Below, piece by piece: positions 42,536 through 52,770 of a stretch of DNA of 64,000 bases; the first letter of the stretch is position 1, and each line of letters opens with the position of its first letter. The position numbers and the translations under genes were made by a program. The DNA lies in NCBI GenBank assembly GCA_934660915.1, contig CAKUIF010000004.1, positions 62,001 through 126,000 on the forward strand, in the 5' to 3' direction. Under the pieces are notes generated by a model, which saw nothing but the letters and a program-made list of their open reading frames with translations, was not told the origin of the DNA and searched no databases. The stretch is from an uncultured Olsenella sp. GTDB taxonomy: Bacteria > Actinomycetota > Coriobacteriia > Coriobacteriales > Atopobiaceae.

Positions 42536-43168
42536 CTACTCCCCCATGCTTTCCGCAAGCCCGCCAATCACGTTGGAGCCGCCGTACAAGGCGTTGAAGT
42601 AAGCCTCATTGCCCGCGGGATCAAATACCCAAGCGCCGTCGTCGCCTTTTGTGAGCGTGACGACGGCGCTATTCGTCACCAGGTCGTCTTCGCGCAAATG
42701 CTGAAACAGATAATCGAACAATCTGTCCAGAAGAGCGACACGGCCGTTCTTTGCATAGGCCGCCTGAGCCTCTTCGCTGGTTGCAAACGTCTTGTAGTCG
42801 GCTGCCGCAGCGTCAGCCGCAGCAGCAAGACTCACATTCGAGATGGAAATGCTCACGTCGGCGGTCTTCCCGTCATCATTTACGCGCACATCCCCGATTC
42901 CATAGCTGAACCGTGCGAAGCACAGCCTATGAAGCTCATCCACATCGACGCCGTATGCCGAAAGAATTCCCTCGGTCTCGGCATCGCCATAATCAGGCGC
43001 AGGCGTCTCGGATGAGTCCGTCTTGTCTTCAGCCCGGGCAACATACGCCTCCAGATGCGGCTCAAGAGCCCGGGTGACCTTTGAAGCCTCGGACTCGCAG
43101 CCACATATAAAGACGCCGATGACGGCGGCAAGGCACAAACAGAGCAAACCCGAGAGGCGACGCAGCAT
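42536..43168 (-). CDS. Putative lipoprotein, unknown function
   Basis: A 210-residue secreted protein. The signal peptide (1-23) ends in a lipobox-like 'FICGC', with the lipidated Cys at about residue 24. The mature part is acidic, with an Ala-rich stretch (residues about 120-135) and no domain I recognise. The ATG at 43168 has GGAG 7 nt upstream. It converges with folA at 18 nt distance and appears to stand alone. Confidence 0.75.
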   Translation of the reverse strand: MLRRLSGLLCLCLAAVIGVFICGCESEASKVTRALEPHLEAYVARAEDKTDSSETPAPDYGDAETEGILSAYGVDVDELHRLCFARFSYGIGDVRVNDDGKTADVSISISNVSLAAAADAAAADYKTFATSEEAQAAYAKNGRVALLDRLFDYLFQHLREDDLVTNSAVVTLTKGDDGAWVFDPAGNEAYFNALYGGSNVIGGLAESMGE

Positions 43169-43185
43169 TGGCACTCCAATACACA

Positions 43186-43221
43186 TAAAAAGGACGGGCC
43201 AGGCATACGCCCGACCCGTCC
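43186..43221 (-). terminator. Terminator after the APH-like kinase gene
   Basis: Arms GGACGGG (43192-43198) and CCCGTCC (43215-43221) with more pairing inside; TTTTTATG follows on the minus strand. It lies right before the lipoprotein RBS. Confidence 0.8.
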
Positions 43222-43245
43222 CATGGTACCGCTTAATGAGAAACG

Positions 43246-44019
43246 TTACTCGTAGTCGTTGGTTGCCTCAACGAAGCTCTTGAGCATCTCCTCAGAGTCC
43301 TTGCGGCCGCGAGCAAGCTCGGCAGCGGCGACGACGGGAACCCAATACATAATCTTCTGCTTGGGCATATCCGCCTTCTCGGAGTAAAGGTCGAGGTACA
43401 GCTCAGCCTGGTCAGCGTGGTACATCTTGAAGAGGATGTAGGTCATCGCGGCGTCTGCCTCGGGAAGGCCGCGGGTGACGTGAGCCCAGTCGCAGACGTA
43501 GGTCTGGCCGTCATCGCCGAGGATGACGTTGGACGGGTTGAAATCGCCGTGGCAGATGAACTTGTGGCCGGTCATCCGATCGGCGCGCATCCCAAGCTCA
43601 TAGCGGGACGTGGGGTCTATCTCTTTGTCCTTGTCGACCATCTGCTTGAACTTGGCGCGCTGCGAGTTGAGAAGACCGGGAGCGGTGGTGTTCTGAACCT
43701 CGACCTGCAGGTCGACGAACTTCTCGAGAAGGGCGCGCATCTCGGCGTCGTCCTTGGCCTCGTCCATCTTTTTGCGAAGCGTCGTGCCTGGGATGTACTC
43801 GGTGGAAAGCGCCCAGCTGCCGTCGGCGGTCTGCGAGACCTCGAGGACCTTGGGCGCACGGACGCCAGCCTCGACGACGCGCGCGACATTAACCGCCTCG
43901 TTGAAGACGTCGGAAGCGGGCTTGGAAGACTTGAAAGCCTTCACCACGCGGTTGCCGTCCTGGTAGACGACCTTCTCGTTGCGCTCAACGAGCACAATCT
44001 TCTTGTCGGAGAGTTCCAT
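43246..44019 (-). CDS. Aminoglycoside phosphotransferase/choline-kinase-fold protein
   Basis: A 257-residue kinase-like protein. The catalytic loop 'ICHGDFNPSNVILGDDGQTYVCDWAHVTRGLPEADAAM' has the conserved catalytic Asp and the metal-binding Asp of 'CDWAHV'. The N-terminal lobe has 'NRVVKAFKSSKPASDVFNEA'. Substrate unknown; an antibiotic role is not implied, since many members act on small cell metabolites. ATG at 44019 has AAGGAGG upstream. Confidence 0.85.
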   Translation of the reverse strand: MELSDKKIVLVERNEKVVYQDGNRVVKAFKSSKPASDVFNEAVNVARVVEAGVRAPKVLEVSQTADGSWALSTEYIPGTTLRKKMDEAKDDAEMRALLEKFVDLQVEVQNTTAPGLLNSQRAKFKQMVDKDKEIDPTSRYELGMRADRMTGHKFICHGDFNPSNVILGDDGQTYVCDWAHVTRGLPEADAAMTYILFKMYHADQAELYLDLYSEKADMPKQKIMYWVPVVAAAELARGRKDSEEMLKSFVEATNDYE

Positions 44020-44079
44020 TACTAACTGCCTCCTTGCGTGAGTGCCATGCCAATAAAGCAATTCTAAGAGCGCAGTGCT

Positions 44080-44121
44080 GGAAAGAAGCCCCGGAGCCTA
44101 CCGAGCGTAGCGCTCCGGGGC
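44080..44121 (-). terminator. Terminator after adhE
   Basis: Arms GCCCCGGAGC (44088-44097) and GCTCCGGGGC (44112-44121), then TTCTTTCC on the minus strand. Confidence 0.8.
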
Positions 44122-44131
44122 CTGAACGGTA

Positions 44132-46753
44132 CTAGTCCTCGTAGGAGCTGGGCTCGCGGTTGTAGTACGCGTCGAGATAGAGTTCCTTTATCTCGGAGAT
44201 CAGCGGGTAGCGCGGGTTGGCGCCGGTGCACTGGTCGTTGAAGGCGTTCTCAGACATCTCGTCGAGCGTGTCGAGGAAGTACTGCTCGTCGACGCCGAAG
44301 TCCTTGATGGTCGGCTTGACACCGACGTGAGCCTTGAGCTCCTCGATCTTTGCGAGGAACTTCTCGAAGACCTCGGCGTCGTCCTTGCCGGTGACGCCGC
44401 AGAAGCGGGCGGCCTCGGCGTAGCGCTGGAGGGTCTTCGGGTGGTCGTACTGCGGGAAGGTGCCCATCTTGGTCGGGCGCTCAGCCGCGTTGTAGCGCAT
44501 GACGCGGGTGAGGATGACGGCGTTGGCCCAGCCGTGCGGGATGTGGTGATAGGCGCCGAGCTTGTGGGCCATGGAGTGGTTGACGCCCAGGAAGGCGTTG
44601 GCGAAGGCGATGCCGGCCATGCAGGAGGCGTTGGCCATGTGGTCGCGGGCCTCGACGTCGTTGGGGTTGTCGTAGGCGCGCGGCAGGTACTCGAAGACGA
44701 GCTTCATGGCGCGCAGGGCGAGGCCGTCGGTGTAGTCGGAGGCCATGACCGAGACATAGGCCTCGAGGGCGTGGGTAAGCACGTCGACGCCGGAGGCAGA
44801 GGTGAGGCCCTTGGGCTGGGTCATCATGTTGTCGGTATCGACGATGGCCATGTTCGGCATGAGCTCATAGTCGGCCAGCGGCCACTTGGTGCCGGTCTCG
44901 GCATCGGTGATGATGGAGAACGGGGTGACCTCGGAGCCGGTGCCGGAGGAAGTCGGGATGGCGACGAAGAAGGCCTTGGTGCCGCTCTTCGGGTACTTGT
45001 AGACGCGCTTGCGGATGTCCATGAAGTCCATGGCCATGTCCTCGAACTTCTCCTCCGGGTGCTCGAACATGGTCCACATGATCTTGCCGGCGTCCATAGC
45101 GGAGCCGCCGCCGATGGCGATGATGCAGTCGGGGTCAAAGGCACGAAGCTGCTCGAGGCCCTTCAGGCAGTCCTGAAGCTTCGGGTCGGGCGAGATGGAC
45201 CAGAAGGAAGTGTGAACGATGCCCTGCTCGTCAAGGGACTTCTCGATCTTCTTGGTGAAGCCGGAAGTGTAGAGGAAGGAGTCGGTGACGATGAAGGCGC
45301 GCTTCTTGCCGTAGACCTCGCCGAGCTCCTGAAGAGCCACGGGCATGCAGCCCTTCTTGAAGAAGATCTTCTCCGGGGTACGGAACCAGAGCATGTTCTC
45401 ACGCCTCTCCGCGACGGACTTGTAGTTGAGGAGGTGCTGCGGGCCGACGTTGCCCGAGACGGAGTTGCCGCCCCAGGAGCCGCAGCCGAGGGTGAGGGAC
45501 GGCGCCATCTTGAAGTTATAGAGGTCGCCGATGCCGCCCTGGGAGGACGGGGTGTTGATAAGCACACGGCAGGTCTTCATGGCCTCGTAGTGCTTCTGGA
45601 TCTTCTCCTTCTCGTTGACGTTGACGAAGAGGGAGGAGGTGTGGCCGTAGCCGCCGTCGGCAACCAGGCGCTCTGCCTTGGCGAGGGCCTCGTCAAAGGT
45701 CTTGGCCTTGTACATGCCGAGAACCGGGGAAAGCTTCTCGTGGGCCATGGCCTCGGAGGGCTCGACGGAGGTGGCCTCGCCGATCAGGACCTTGGTCGAC
45801 TTAGGAACCTCGACGCCGGCGATCTGGGCAATCTTGTAGGCGGACTGGCCGACGATCTTGGCGTTGACGGAACCGTTGATGATGACGGTCGCGCGCACCT
45901 TATCGAGCTCGGCGCCCTTGAGGAAATAGCAACCACGGGCCTTGAACTCGGCCTTGACGGCGTCGTAGACGTCGGCGAGAACGGTCACGGACTGCTCGGA
46001 GGCGCAGATCATACCGTTGTCGAAGGTCTTCGAGTGGATGATCGAGTTGACGGCGAGCTTGATGTCGGCAGTCGAGTCAATGATGACCGGGGTGTTGCCG
46101 GGGCCGACGCCCAGGGCCGGGGTGCCGGAAGAGTAGGCGGCGTTGACCATGCCCGGGCCACCGGTGGCCAGGATGATGTCGGCGTCGCGCATGAGCTCGT
46201 TGGTGAGCTCAAGGGACGGGACGGAGATCCAGTCGATGATGCCCTTGGGGGCACCGGCGGCCTCGGCGGCCTCGCGCACGATGCGGGCGGCCTCGGCGGT
46301 GCAGGCCTTAGCGCGGGGGTGCGGCGAGATCAGGATTGCGTTGCGCGTCTTGAGCGCGATGAGGCACTTGAAAATCGCGGTGGAGGTGGGGTTGGTGGTC
46401 GGGATGACGGCGGCCACGATGCCCATGGGCTCGGCGACCTTCTTGTAGCCGAACGCCGCGTCGTCCTCGACGACGCCACAGGTCTTCATGTCCTTGTACT
46501 TGTTGTAGATGTACTCAGAGGCATAGTGGTTCTTGATGACCTTGTCCTCGATGACACCCATGCCGGTCTCCTCCACGGCCATCTTGGCCAGGGGGATACG
46601 CTGCTTGTTCGCGGCCATGGCGGCCTCATAGAAGATCTTGTCCACCTGCTCCTGGGTGAACGTCGCGAACTCGGCCTGCGCGGCGCGCATCTGCTTCAAG
46701 CGCTCCTGCAGCGCCTCGACGCTGTCGATGATGGTCTCGGTCTTCTTTGCCAT
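44132..46753 (-). CDS. adhE: Bifunctional acetaldehyde-CoA/alcohol dehydrogenase
   Basis: An 873-residue fusion. Residues about 1-440 are the CoA-dependent aldehyde dehydrogenase, with 'PTTNPTSTAIFKCLIALKTRNAI', 'GVGPGNTPVIID' and the active-site Cys in 'TFDNGMICASEQSV'. Residues about 455-870 are an iron-dependent alcohol dehydrogenase, with 'IAIGGGSAMDAGKIMW', 'IPTSSGTGSEVTPFSII' and the metal-binding His of 'FLGVNHSMAHKLGAYHHIPHGWANAVIL'. It makes ethanol from acetyl-CoA with two NADH and forms spirosomes in other bacteria. ATG at 46753 has GGAGGAAG 1-8 nt upstream. Codon use suggests high expression. Confidence 0.97.
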   Translation of the reverse strand: MAKKTETIIDSVEALQERLKQMRAAQAEFATFTQEQVDKIFYEAAMAANKQRIPLAKMAVEETGMGVIEDKVIKNHYASEYIYNKYKDMKTCGVVEDDAAFGYKKVAEPMGIVAAVIPTTNPTSTAIFKCLIALKTRNAILISPHPRAKACTAEAARIVREAAEAAGAPKGIIDWISVPSLELTNELMRDADIILATGGPGMVNAAYSSGTPALGVGPGNTPVIIDSTADIKLAVNSIIHSKTFDNGMICASEQSVTVLADVYDAVKAEFKARGCYFLKGAELDKVRATVIINGSVNAKIVGQSAYKIAQIAGVEVPKSTKVLIGEATSVEPSEAMAHEKLSPVLGMYKAKTFDEALAKAERLVADGGYGHTSSLFVNVNEKEKIQKHYEAMKTCRVLINTPSSQGGIGDLYNFKMAPSLTLGCGSWGGNSVSGNVGPQHLLNYKSVAERRENMLWFRTPEKIFFKKGCMPVALQELGEVYGKKRAFIVTDSFLYTSGFTKKIEKSLDEQGIVHTSFWSISPDPKLQDCLKGLEQLRAFDPDCIIAIGGGSAMDAGKIMWTMFEHPEEKFEDMAMDFMDIRKRVYKYPKSGTKAFFVAIPTSSGTGSEVTPFSIITDAETGTKWPLADYELMPNMAIVDTDNMMTQPKGLTSASGVDVLTHALEAYVSVMASDYTDGLALRAMKLVFEYLPRAYDNPNDVEARDHMANASCMAGIAFANAFLGVNHSMAHKLGAYHHIPHGWANAVILTRVMRYNAAERPTKMGTFPQYDHPKTLQRYAEAARFCGVTGKDDAEVFEKFLAKIEELKAHVGVKPTIKDFGVDEQYFLDTLDEMSENAFNDQCTGANPRYPLISEIKELYLDAYYNREPSSYED

Positions 46754-46852
46754 GCTTCCTCCAATTTTCCTTGGCCGCAGGTCGGCGCCGGCGGTCGACA
46801 GAAGGTGATAGGACGGGCAGATCGGCGAACATCCCAAATTCGCCAATATCAA

Positions 46853-46858
46853 GTATAC
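46853..46858 (-). promoter_or_regulatory. Candidate -10 box for adhE
   Basis: TATACT on the minus strand, about 100 nt before the adhE start. No convincing -35 or Rex-type operator was found in the leader. Confidence 0.3.
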
Positions 46859-46941
46859 GTTCGACGAGCGGGAGTAGTCGACTCGCGAACGGCCAAAACC
46901 AAGATTTGGTGCTAGAGCACAAAGCGAGCCGATTAACTGGG

Positions 46942-47211
46942 CTAATTGCTTCTAAGCAAGCGTTCAAGCGCCATTACCTGTTCGGTGGACGGCGCATCGC
47001 TGGCATCAAACAAGAAGTACCCTGAGCCGGACAGAAACCTAACCCACACCAAAGGGCCGAAACCGCCCCGAAGCGTGCTCGAGGCCTCGCGATAAACAGG
47101 GTCTGAGGTCAAGCCGGGATAGCGAACCTCGGCGACGGCGGGATGGCACCGGAGGTAGTTGGCCACAACTTGGGCGGCGTCAGAGCGCACGCGCCACTCC
47201 CCTTCAGGCAT
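46942..47211 (-). CDS. Isolated C-terminal segment of a Cys/Met-metabolism PLP enzyme
   Basis: An 89-residue frame whose sequence resembles only the C-terminal domain of cystathionine gamma-synthase/lyase-type enzymes ('DAAQVVANYLRCHPAVAEVRYPGLTSDPVYREASSTLRGGFGPLVWVRF' over about 50 residues). The PLP lysine and the whole large domain are missing. Start: the ATG at 47211 (AGGGGA upstream); the frame extends back to a GTG at 47286 but that part lies inside the thrS terminator. It is either a remnant or a small protein reusing the domain. No upstream remainder of the gene is present. Confidence 0.5.
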   Translation of the reverse strand: MPEGEWRVRSDAAQVVANYLRCHPAVAEVRYPGLTSDPVYREASSTLRGGFGPLVWVRFLSGSGYFLFDASDAPSTEQVMALERLLRSN

Positions 47212-47227
47212 GGTCCCCTGCATGCAA

Positions 47228-47255
47228 AGAAGGGCCCCGAGGTCGGGGCCCTTCT
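47228..47255 (-). terminator. Terminator after thrS
   Basis: Arms AGAAGGGCCCCG/CGGGGCCCTTCT around AGGT. On the minus strand TTCTTTGC includes the end of the arm. It lies 32 nt past the thrS stop. Confidence 0.75.
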
Positions 47256-47286
47256 CGTCAACAGGCTTTAAGAGCTCTGCTGCCAC

Positions 47287-49047
<1,761 letters not shown>

Positions 49048-49092
49048 GGGAAACCTCTTCCTGCGCTTTATTGAGCGCTCAGATAGCAACTA

Positions 49093-49183
49093 TGAAAACA
49101 AAAAGAGCCCGCGCCGCATACGGCCGCGAGCATCAATCGGCGCCTGCCACGCGGCACAGAGCCGCTTTGAAGGGGCAGACGCC
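49093..49183 (-). promoter_or_regulatory. Structured thrS leader with internal terminator
   Basis: On the minus strand a 10-bp stem (arms 49174-49183 and 49139-49148) encloses a second hairpin (GCGGC-ACAGA-GCCGC, 49151-49165). It is followed by a terminator hairpin (49107-49131) and a T-run (TCTTTTTGTTTTC), which ends 46 nt before the thrS start. The upstream gene has its own terminator, so this one regulates thrS. I could not find a clear T-box consensus. Confidence 0.65.
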
Positions 49184-49285
49184 TACATAGTCTGGGTTAG
49201 AGCGCGGAGCGCGCGCATTCGTAGCATTTGGGAAAACCTTCCGAGCGATTGCACTGTTAATGGTTTACCACAAACGAACAGTATG

Positions 49286-49312
49286 AAAAAGCCCCTCGTA
49301 AAAACGAGGGGC
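49286..49312 (-). terminator. Terminator after the zinc-ribbon gene
   Basis: Arms GCCCCTCG (49291-49298) and CGAGGGGC (49305-49312), then TTTTTC on the minus strand. Confidence 0.85.
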
Positions 49313-49337
49313 AGACGAAACACAATTCAAACGTCGC

Positions 49338-49769
49338 CTACTGAATGCGGGTGCGGCAGTACGGGCACACCTTCCAGTCGGCATTGAGCGGGCGGTGGCA
49401 GGTCGGGCAAACGTTGCGCACCTGAGTGTTGCAGATGGGGCAGACGACGAAGTCGCGGTCGATCGGAGAGCCGCACTTCGGGCAAATGCCGTAATGAGAG
49501 AGCTGGTGCTCGCGAAGAGCGATGTCGAGGTCCTGCTCCTCACGGTCGATGAGGTAGGAGCTCGGGCGCAAAATCACATAGGCAAGAAGGCCGACGATGG
49601 GGATGACGGAGATGACGGCCCACATCCACCAAGGCTCGGCGCCACGGCGCTGGGCATCTCGAATAACGTAAACAATCGAGAGGATGTAGAGCATGACGAC
49701 GCACACGACCATCAGGTAGAGGACCATGCGGACCTCAGGAGTAAGAATCTGGTCGATAAGTTCCTGCAT
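49338..49769 (-). CDS. Membrane protein with C-terminal double zinc ribbon
   Basis: A 143-residue protein. Two membrane helices (about 14-38 and 47-68) are followed by a charged linker and two zinc ribbons: 'GICPKCGSPIDRDFVVCPICN' and 'NVCPTCHRPLNADWKVCPYCR', each with two CxxC pairs. This layout resembles small membrane zinc-ribbon proteins of unknown role. It is flanked by its own terminator. Confidence 0.85.
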   Translation of the reverse strand: MQELIDQILTPEVRMVLYLMVVCVVMLYILSIVYVIRDAQRRGAEPWWMWAVISVIPIVGLLAYVILRPSSYLIDREEQDLDIALREHQLSHYGICPKCGSPIDRDFVVCPICNTQVRNVCPTCHRPLNADWKVCPYCRTRIQ

Positions 49770-49850
49770 ATTCGTTGACCCTTCTAGGAGTTCACATTCA
49801 ATCAGCGCGAGGCAGACGCCAGCGCACAGACGGGTAGATTGTAGCAGAGG

Positions 49851-51260
49851 CTAGGCAAATGCAGCGGCGACCTCGCCGGCAAGCGTGATGGAGCCGCAGG
49901 CAACGCACGATTCTCCACAAAGGGCGGACAAAGCGTCGGCGACCGTCGGGTACTCCCCCACGACCTCGCAACCCGCGGCACAGAAAAGCTCGGAGAGCTC
50001 GTGGGCGCAAAGCGCGCGGGGCGAGGACGTCTGCGTCACCGCGACGCGAGCGAAGTCGGCAGCCAGGAGGTCCACGATGCCCTGGACGTCCTTGTCCTTC
50101 AGAACGGCGCAAAGAAGCGTCGGGCGCGCTTCTGCTGCGGGCACGACGGCGCGCACGGCCGTGAGGAACGCCTCGACGCTCTGCGGGTTATGGCAGGCGT
50201 CGATGAGAAGCGGCGGTTCGGGGCGGAGCAGCTGGAAGCGGCCGGGCGTGGGGCACCGGACAACGGAGGTGAAGAGCGCGTCGGACTCGAGCGCGCGGCC
50301 CAAGTACTCCTCGGCTACGCAAACGGCGCACGCGATGTTGGCGGCCTGGTAAGAGGGTTTCAAGGCGGCGAGCTCGGCATACGTCGCGCGGGGTGTACGC
50401 ACATCGAGCTCGAGCGGGCCGCCCAGGCGAACCGGATGCTTGGTAATGGCGTAAGTCGCCGAAGGAAGGTCCTCGTGCGCACGGACCTCGCCGGGGAACA
50501 TCTCTCCAGCAGCGTCGGAAGCGACCGCAGGGCGAAGAAGCACCGGATCGACGCCGACCTCGCGGCACCGGGCCAGAATCACGTCCTCGACGGAGCAGGG
50601 CGTCGCGGTCCCGACCCCGAGCACGCAGCGCTGGCCCGCCTTGATAACGGCAGCCTTCTCGCCGGCGATCTCTTCGAGCGTATCCCCCAAGATATGGCAG
50701 TGGTCAAGCCCGATTCCGGTGACGCACGTGACAACGGGATGCGTCGCGGTCGTCGCGTCCCAGCGACCTCCGAGACCTACCTCGAGCACAGCCACGTCGA
50801 CGCCAGCCTCGGCAAACACAACGAGCGCCGCCACGGTAAGAAGGTCGAACTCGGTCACCCTATAGGGCTTTTGGCCGGCAGCGGATCGACGAGCGTTCAC
50901 TCGACGGCCAGACTCGGCGGCCACGGAGATGCCGCGAGCAAACGCCTCGCGCTCGACAGGCTTTCCCGAGACCTCCATGCGCTCGCGCATCTCCACGAGC
51001 TCGGGGGACGTGTAGAGCGCGCACTTCTTTCCCTGGCCGGAAAGAATGGCCGCGGTGAAGCGCGAAGTGGAGGTCTTGCCGTTGGTGCCCGCTATCTGGA
51101 TGACGTCGAAAGCCGAGTCGGGTCGACCGAGCTCGTCGAGCATCTCCACGACGGTTTCGAGCAGGGGGTCGTCGGTGTTGCCAAAAAACCCGCAGTCGTG
51201 GGCCATGGCGGAGGCCTCGTCGTATGAAAGCAGAGGGAACTCAAACGGAACCTGGTACAT
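49851..51260 (-). CDS. folC: Folylpolyglutamate synthase/dihydrofolate synthase
   Basis: A 469-residue Mur-ligase-fold enzyme that adds glutamate to folates. 'VIQIAGTNGKTSTSRFTAAIL' is the P-loop (residues 58-65), 'EVGLGGRWDATTATHPVVTCVTGIGLDH' the folate/metal region and 'LLIDACHNPQSVEAFL' the C-terminal domain motif. The ATG at 51260 has GGAGAGG 8 nt upstream; an in-frame TTG two codons earlier is less likely. It ends the one-carbon gene group. Confidence 0.94.
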   Translation of the reverse strand: MYQVPFEFPLLSYDEASAMAHDCGFFGNTDDPLLETVVEMLDELGRPDSAFDVIQIAGTNGKTSTSRFTAAILSGQGKKCALYTSPELVEMRERMEVSGKPVEREAFARGISVAAESGRRVNARRSAAGQKPYRVTEFDLLTVAALVVFAEAGVDVAVLEVGLGGRWDATTATHPVVTCVTGIGLDHCHILGDTLEEIAGEKAAVIKAGQRCVLGVGTATPCSVEDVILARCREVGVDPVLLRPAVASDAAGEMFPGEVRAHEDLPSATYAITKHPVRLGGPLELDVRTPRATYAELAALKPSYQAANIACAVCVAEEYLGRALESDALFTSVVRCPTPGRFQLLRPEPPLLIDACHNPQSVEAFLTAVRAVVPAAEARPTLLCAVLKDKDVQGIVDLLAADFARVAVTQTSSPRALCAHELSELFCAAGCEVVGEYPTVADALSALCGESCVACGSITLAGEVAAAFA

Positions 51261-51350
51261 GCACAAACCTCTCCGACGACCCGCGGCCAGATCGTCAATT
51301 CAATCGATCTTTTAAGGGGAAAGACGCCGATACAAGCAGGGACGACGCGC

Positions 51351-51914
51351 CTACTTTCCGATGAGGCGCATGGCCTCCTGGCGCGTCTTGCTATCCCTCA
51401 AGGCTCCGCGAACTGCCGAGGTGGCAGTGATGGCACCGGCGGCACGAACACCGCGCATGGTCATGCAGGTGTGCTCCGCCTCAAGCACGACGAGGACGCC
51501 GAGCGGATCGAGCTCGCGAACAAGCGCGTCGGCTATCTGAGCCGTGAGGCGCTCCTGGAGCTGCGGCCGGCGAGCAAAACCGTTGACGCAACGCGAGATC
51601 TTGGAAAGACCCGTCACGCGGCCGTCGCGAGGGATATAGCACACGTGCGCACGGCCCACGAAAGGCAGCAGGTGATGCTCGCACATCGACGAGAACGGGA
51701 TGTCGCGGACAACGACCATCTCCTCGTTTCCGTCCTCATGGAACTGTTTGCGCAGATATGATCCCGGGTCGTCGGAAAGGCCGCCGAAAATCTCCTCGCA
51801 AGCGCGGGCCACGCGATCGGGGGTACCTTGCAAGCCCTCGCGGTCGGGGTCCTCGCCGATTCCGATCAGCAGCTCCCGTACGGCCGCCTCGATCCTGGGC
51901 TTATCGATGCTCAT
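51351..51914 (-). CDS. folE: GTP cyclohydrolase I
   Basis: A 187-residue FolE, first step of pterin and folate synthesis. Visible: 'DREGLQGTPDRVARACEEIFGG', the zinc-binding 'PFSSMCEHHLLPFVGRAHVCYIP' (Cys and His ligands), 'GLSKISRCVNGFARRPQLQERLTAQIA' and 'VVLEAEHTCMTMRGVRAAGA' (second Cys ligand). Its ATG overlaps the folD stop (ATGA), so the two are translationally coupled. Confidence 0.97.
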   Translation of the reverse strand: MSIDKPRIEAAVRELLIGIGEDPDREGLQGTPDRVARACEEIFGGLSDDPGSYLRKQFHEDGNEEMVVVRDIPFSSMCEHHLLPFVGRAHVCYIPRDGRVTGLSKISRCVNGFARRPQLQERLTAQIADALVRELDPLGVLVVLEAEHTCMTMRGVRAAGAITATSAVRGALRDSKTRQEAMRLIGK

Positions 51915-52768
51915 GCTAAGGTCCTTTCAGCCGCCTCGACAACGTGCTTTGCGAGGACGGCGGTGGTAACGGATCCAACCCCTCGGGGGACCGGCGTGAT
52001 CTTGGAAACGATGGGCTCGACAGCGTCGAAATCAACGTCGCCGACCAGGCGCTGGTTCTCGTCATCCCAGTTAATGCCGACGTCTATGACCGCCTGGCCA
52101 TCGCGGGCACAGTCCAGGCCAAAAGTCCTCGGGTGACCGGCAGCGGCAACGATCACGTCGGCACGCCGGCACACGGAAGCAAGGTCCCTCGTGTGGGTAT
52201 GGCACATAGTCACGGTTGCGTTTCTCGTGCAGAGAAGCGCGGCAACCGGCTTGCCGATAACGAGCGAGCGCCCGACCACGGCGACCTCGGAGCCATCGAG
52301 GGCAATGCCATAGAAATCAAGCAGCTCGAGAACCGCCTCGGCGGTGCAGGGGGCAAAGCCGCGGGGCATTCCGGCAAGCACGCCGAACAGGGATGCGCTC
52401 GTCAGGCAGTCGACGTCCTTGGCAGGATCGAGCGCCTCGCAAACGGCAGCTTGGTCGATAAAGGCCGGCAAAGGCCTGAACATCAATACGCCATGGACGT
52501 CCTGGCGCGCGTTCAGCTCATTAATTTGGGAGATGAGTGCCTGGGTATCGATCTCGGTCTCTTCAAAATGAAGGACCTCGGCATCGATGCCCAGCGCATC
52601 GCAGCGCTTCAGTGCGCCGCGCTCGTAGGAAAGGTCGTCCTCGCGGGCCCCCACGCGCACGATTGCGAGTTTGGGGGCAACGCTGGCCTCCCTGAGGGAG
52701 GCGACGCGACCAAGAAGTTCTTTATTAATCGATTGAGCCACGGGCAAGCCCAGGAGCAGCTCTGCCAA
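51911..52768 (-). CDS. folD: FolD-type methylene-THF dehydrogenase, cyclohydrolase site apparently lost
   Basis: A 285-residue FolD-fold protein. The NAD(P) part is intact: 'VAVVGRSLVIGKPVAALL', 'ADVIVAAAGHPRTFGLD', 'VIDVGINWDDENQRLVGDVDF', 'ITPVPRGVGSVTTAVL'. In the active site the FolD motif YxxxKxK reads 'YERGALK': Tyr48 is kept but the catalytic Lys is Ala52. The Gln of 'xQLPLP' is replaced ('MFRPLP', Phe97). The Asp of KDVD remains. In studied FolD proteins that Lys and Gln are needed for the cyclohydrolase step. fchA, which can supply that step, lies 2 nt away. So a dehydrogenase-only enzyme is inferred. Confidence 0.9.
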   Translation of the reverse strand: MAELLLGLPVAQSINKELLGRVASLREASVAPKLAIVRVGAREDDLSYERGALKRCDALGIDAEVLHFEETEIDTQALISQINELNARQDVHGVLMFRPLPAFIDQAAVCEALDPAKDVDCLTSASLFGVLAGMPRGFAPCTAEAVLELLDFYGIALDGSEVAVVGRSLVIGKPVAALLCTRNATVTMCHTHTRDLASVCRRADVIVAAAGHPRTFGLDCARDGQAVIDVGINWDDENQRLVGDVDFDAVEPIVSKITPVPRGVGSVTTAVLAKHVVEAAERTLA

Positions 52769-52770
52769 AA

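Noticed and set aside
44327..46915. 862-codon plus-strand frame opposite adhE
   Set aside because: Antisense shadow of a highly biased coding sequence.
46754..46941. Rex-type operator upstream of adhE
   Set aside because: No TTGTGAA-N4-TTCACAA-like sequence. A short CCAAA-N7-TTTGG dyad near 46.90 kb is too weak to call.
49093..49285. T-box riboswitch in front of thrS
   Set aside because: The terminator is there, but I found neither the T-box core nor a clear specifier loop. Kept only as an attenuator-like leader.
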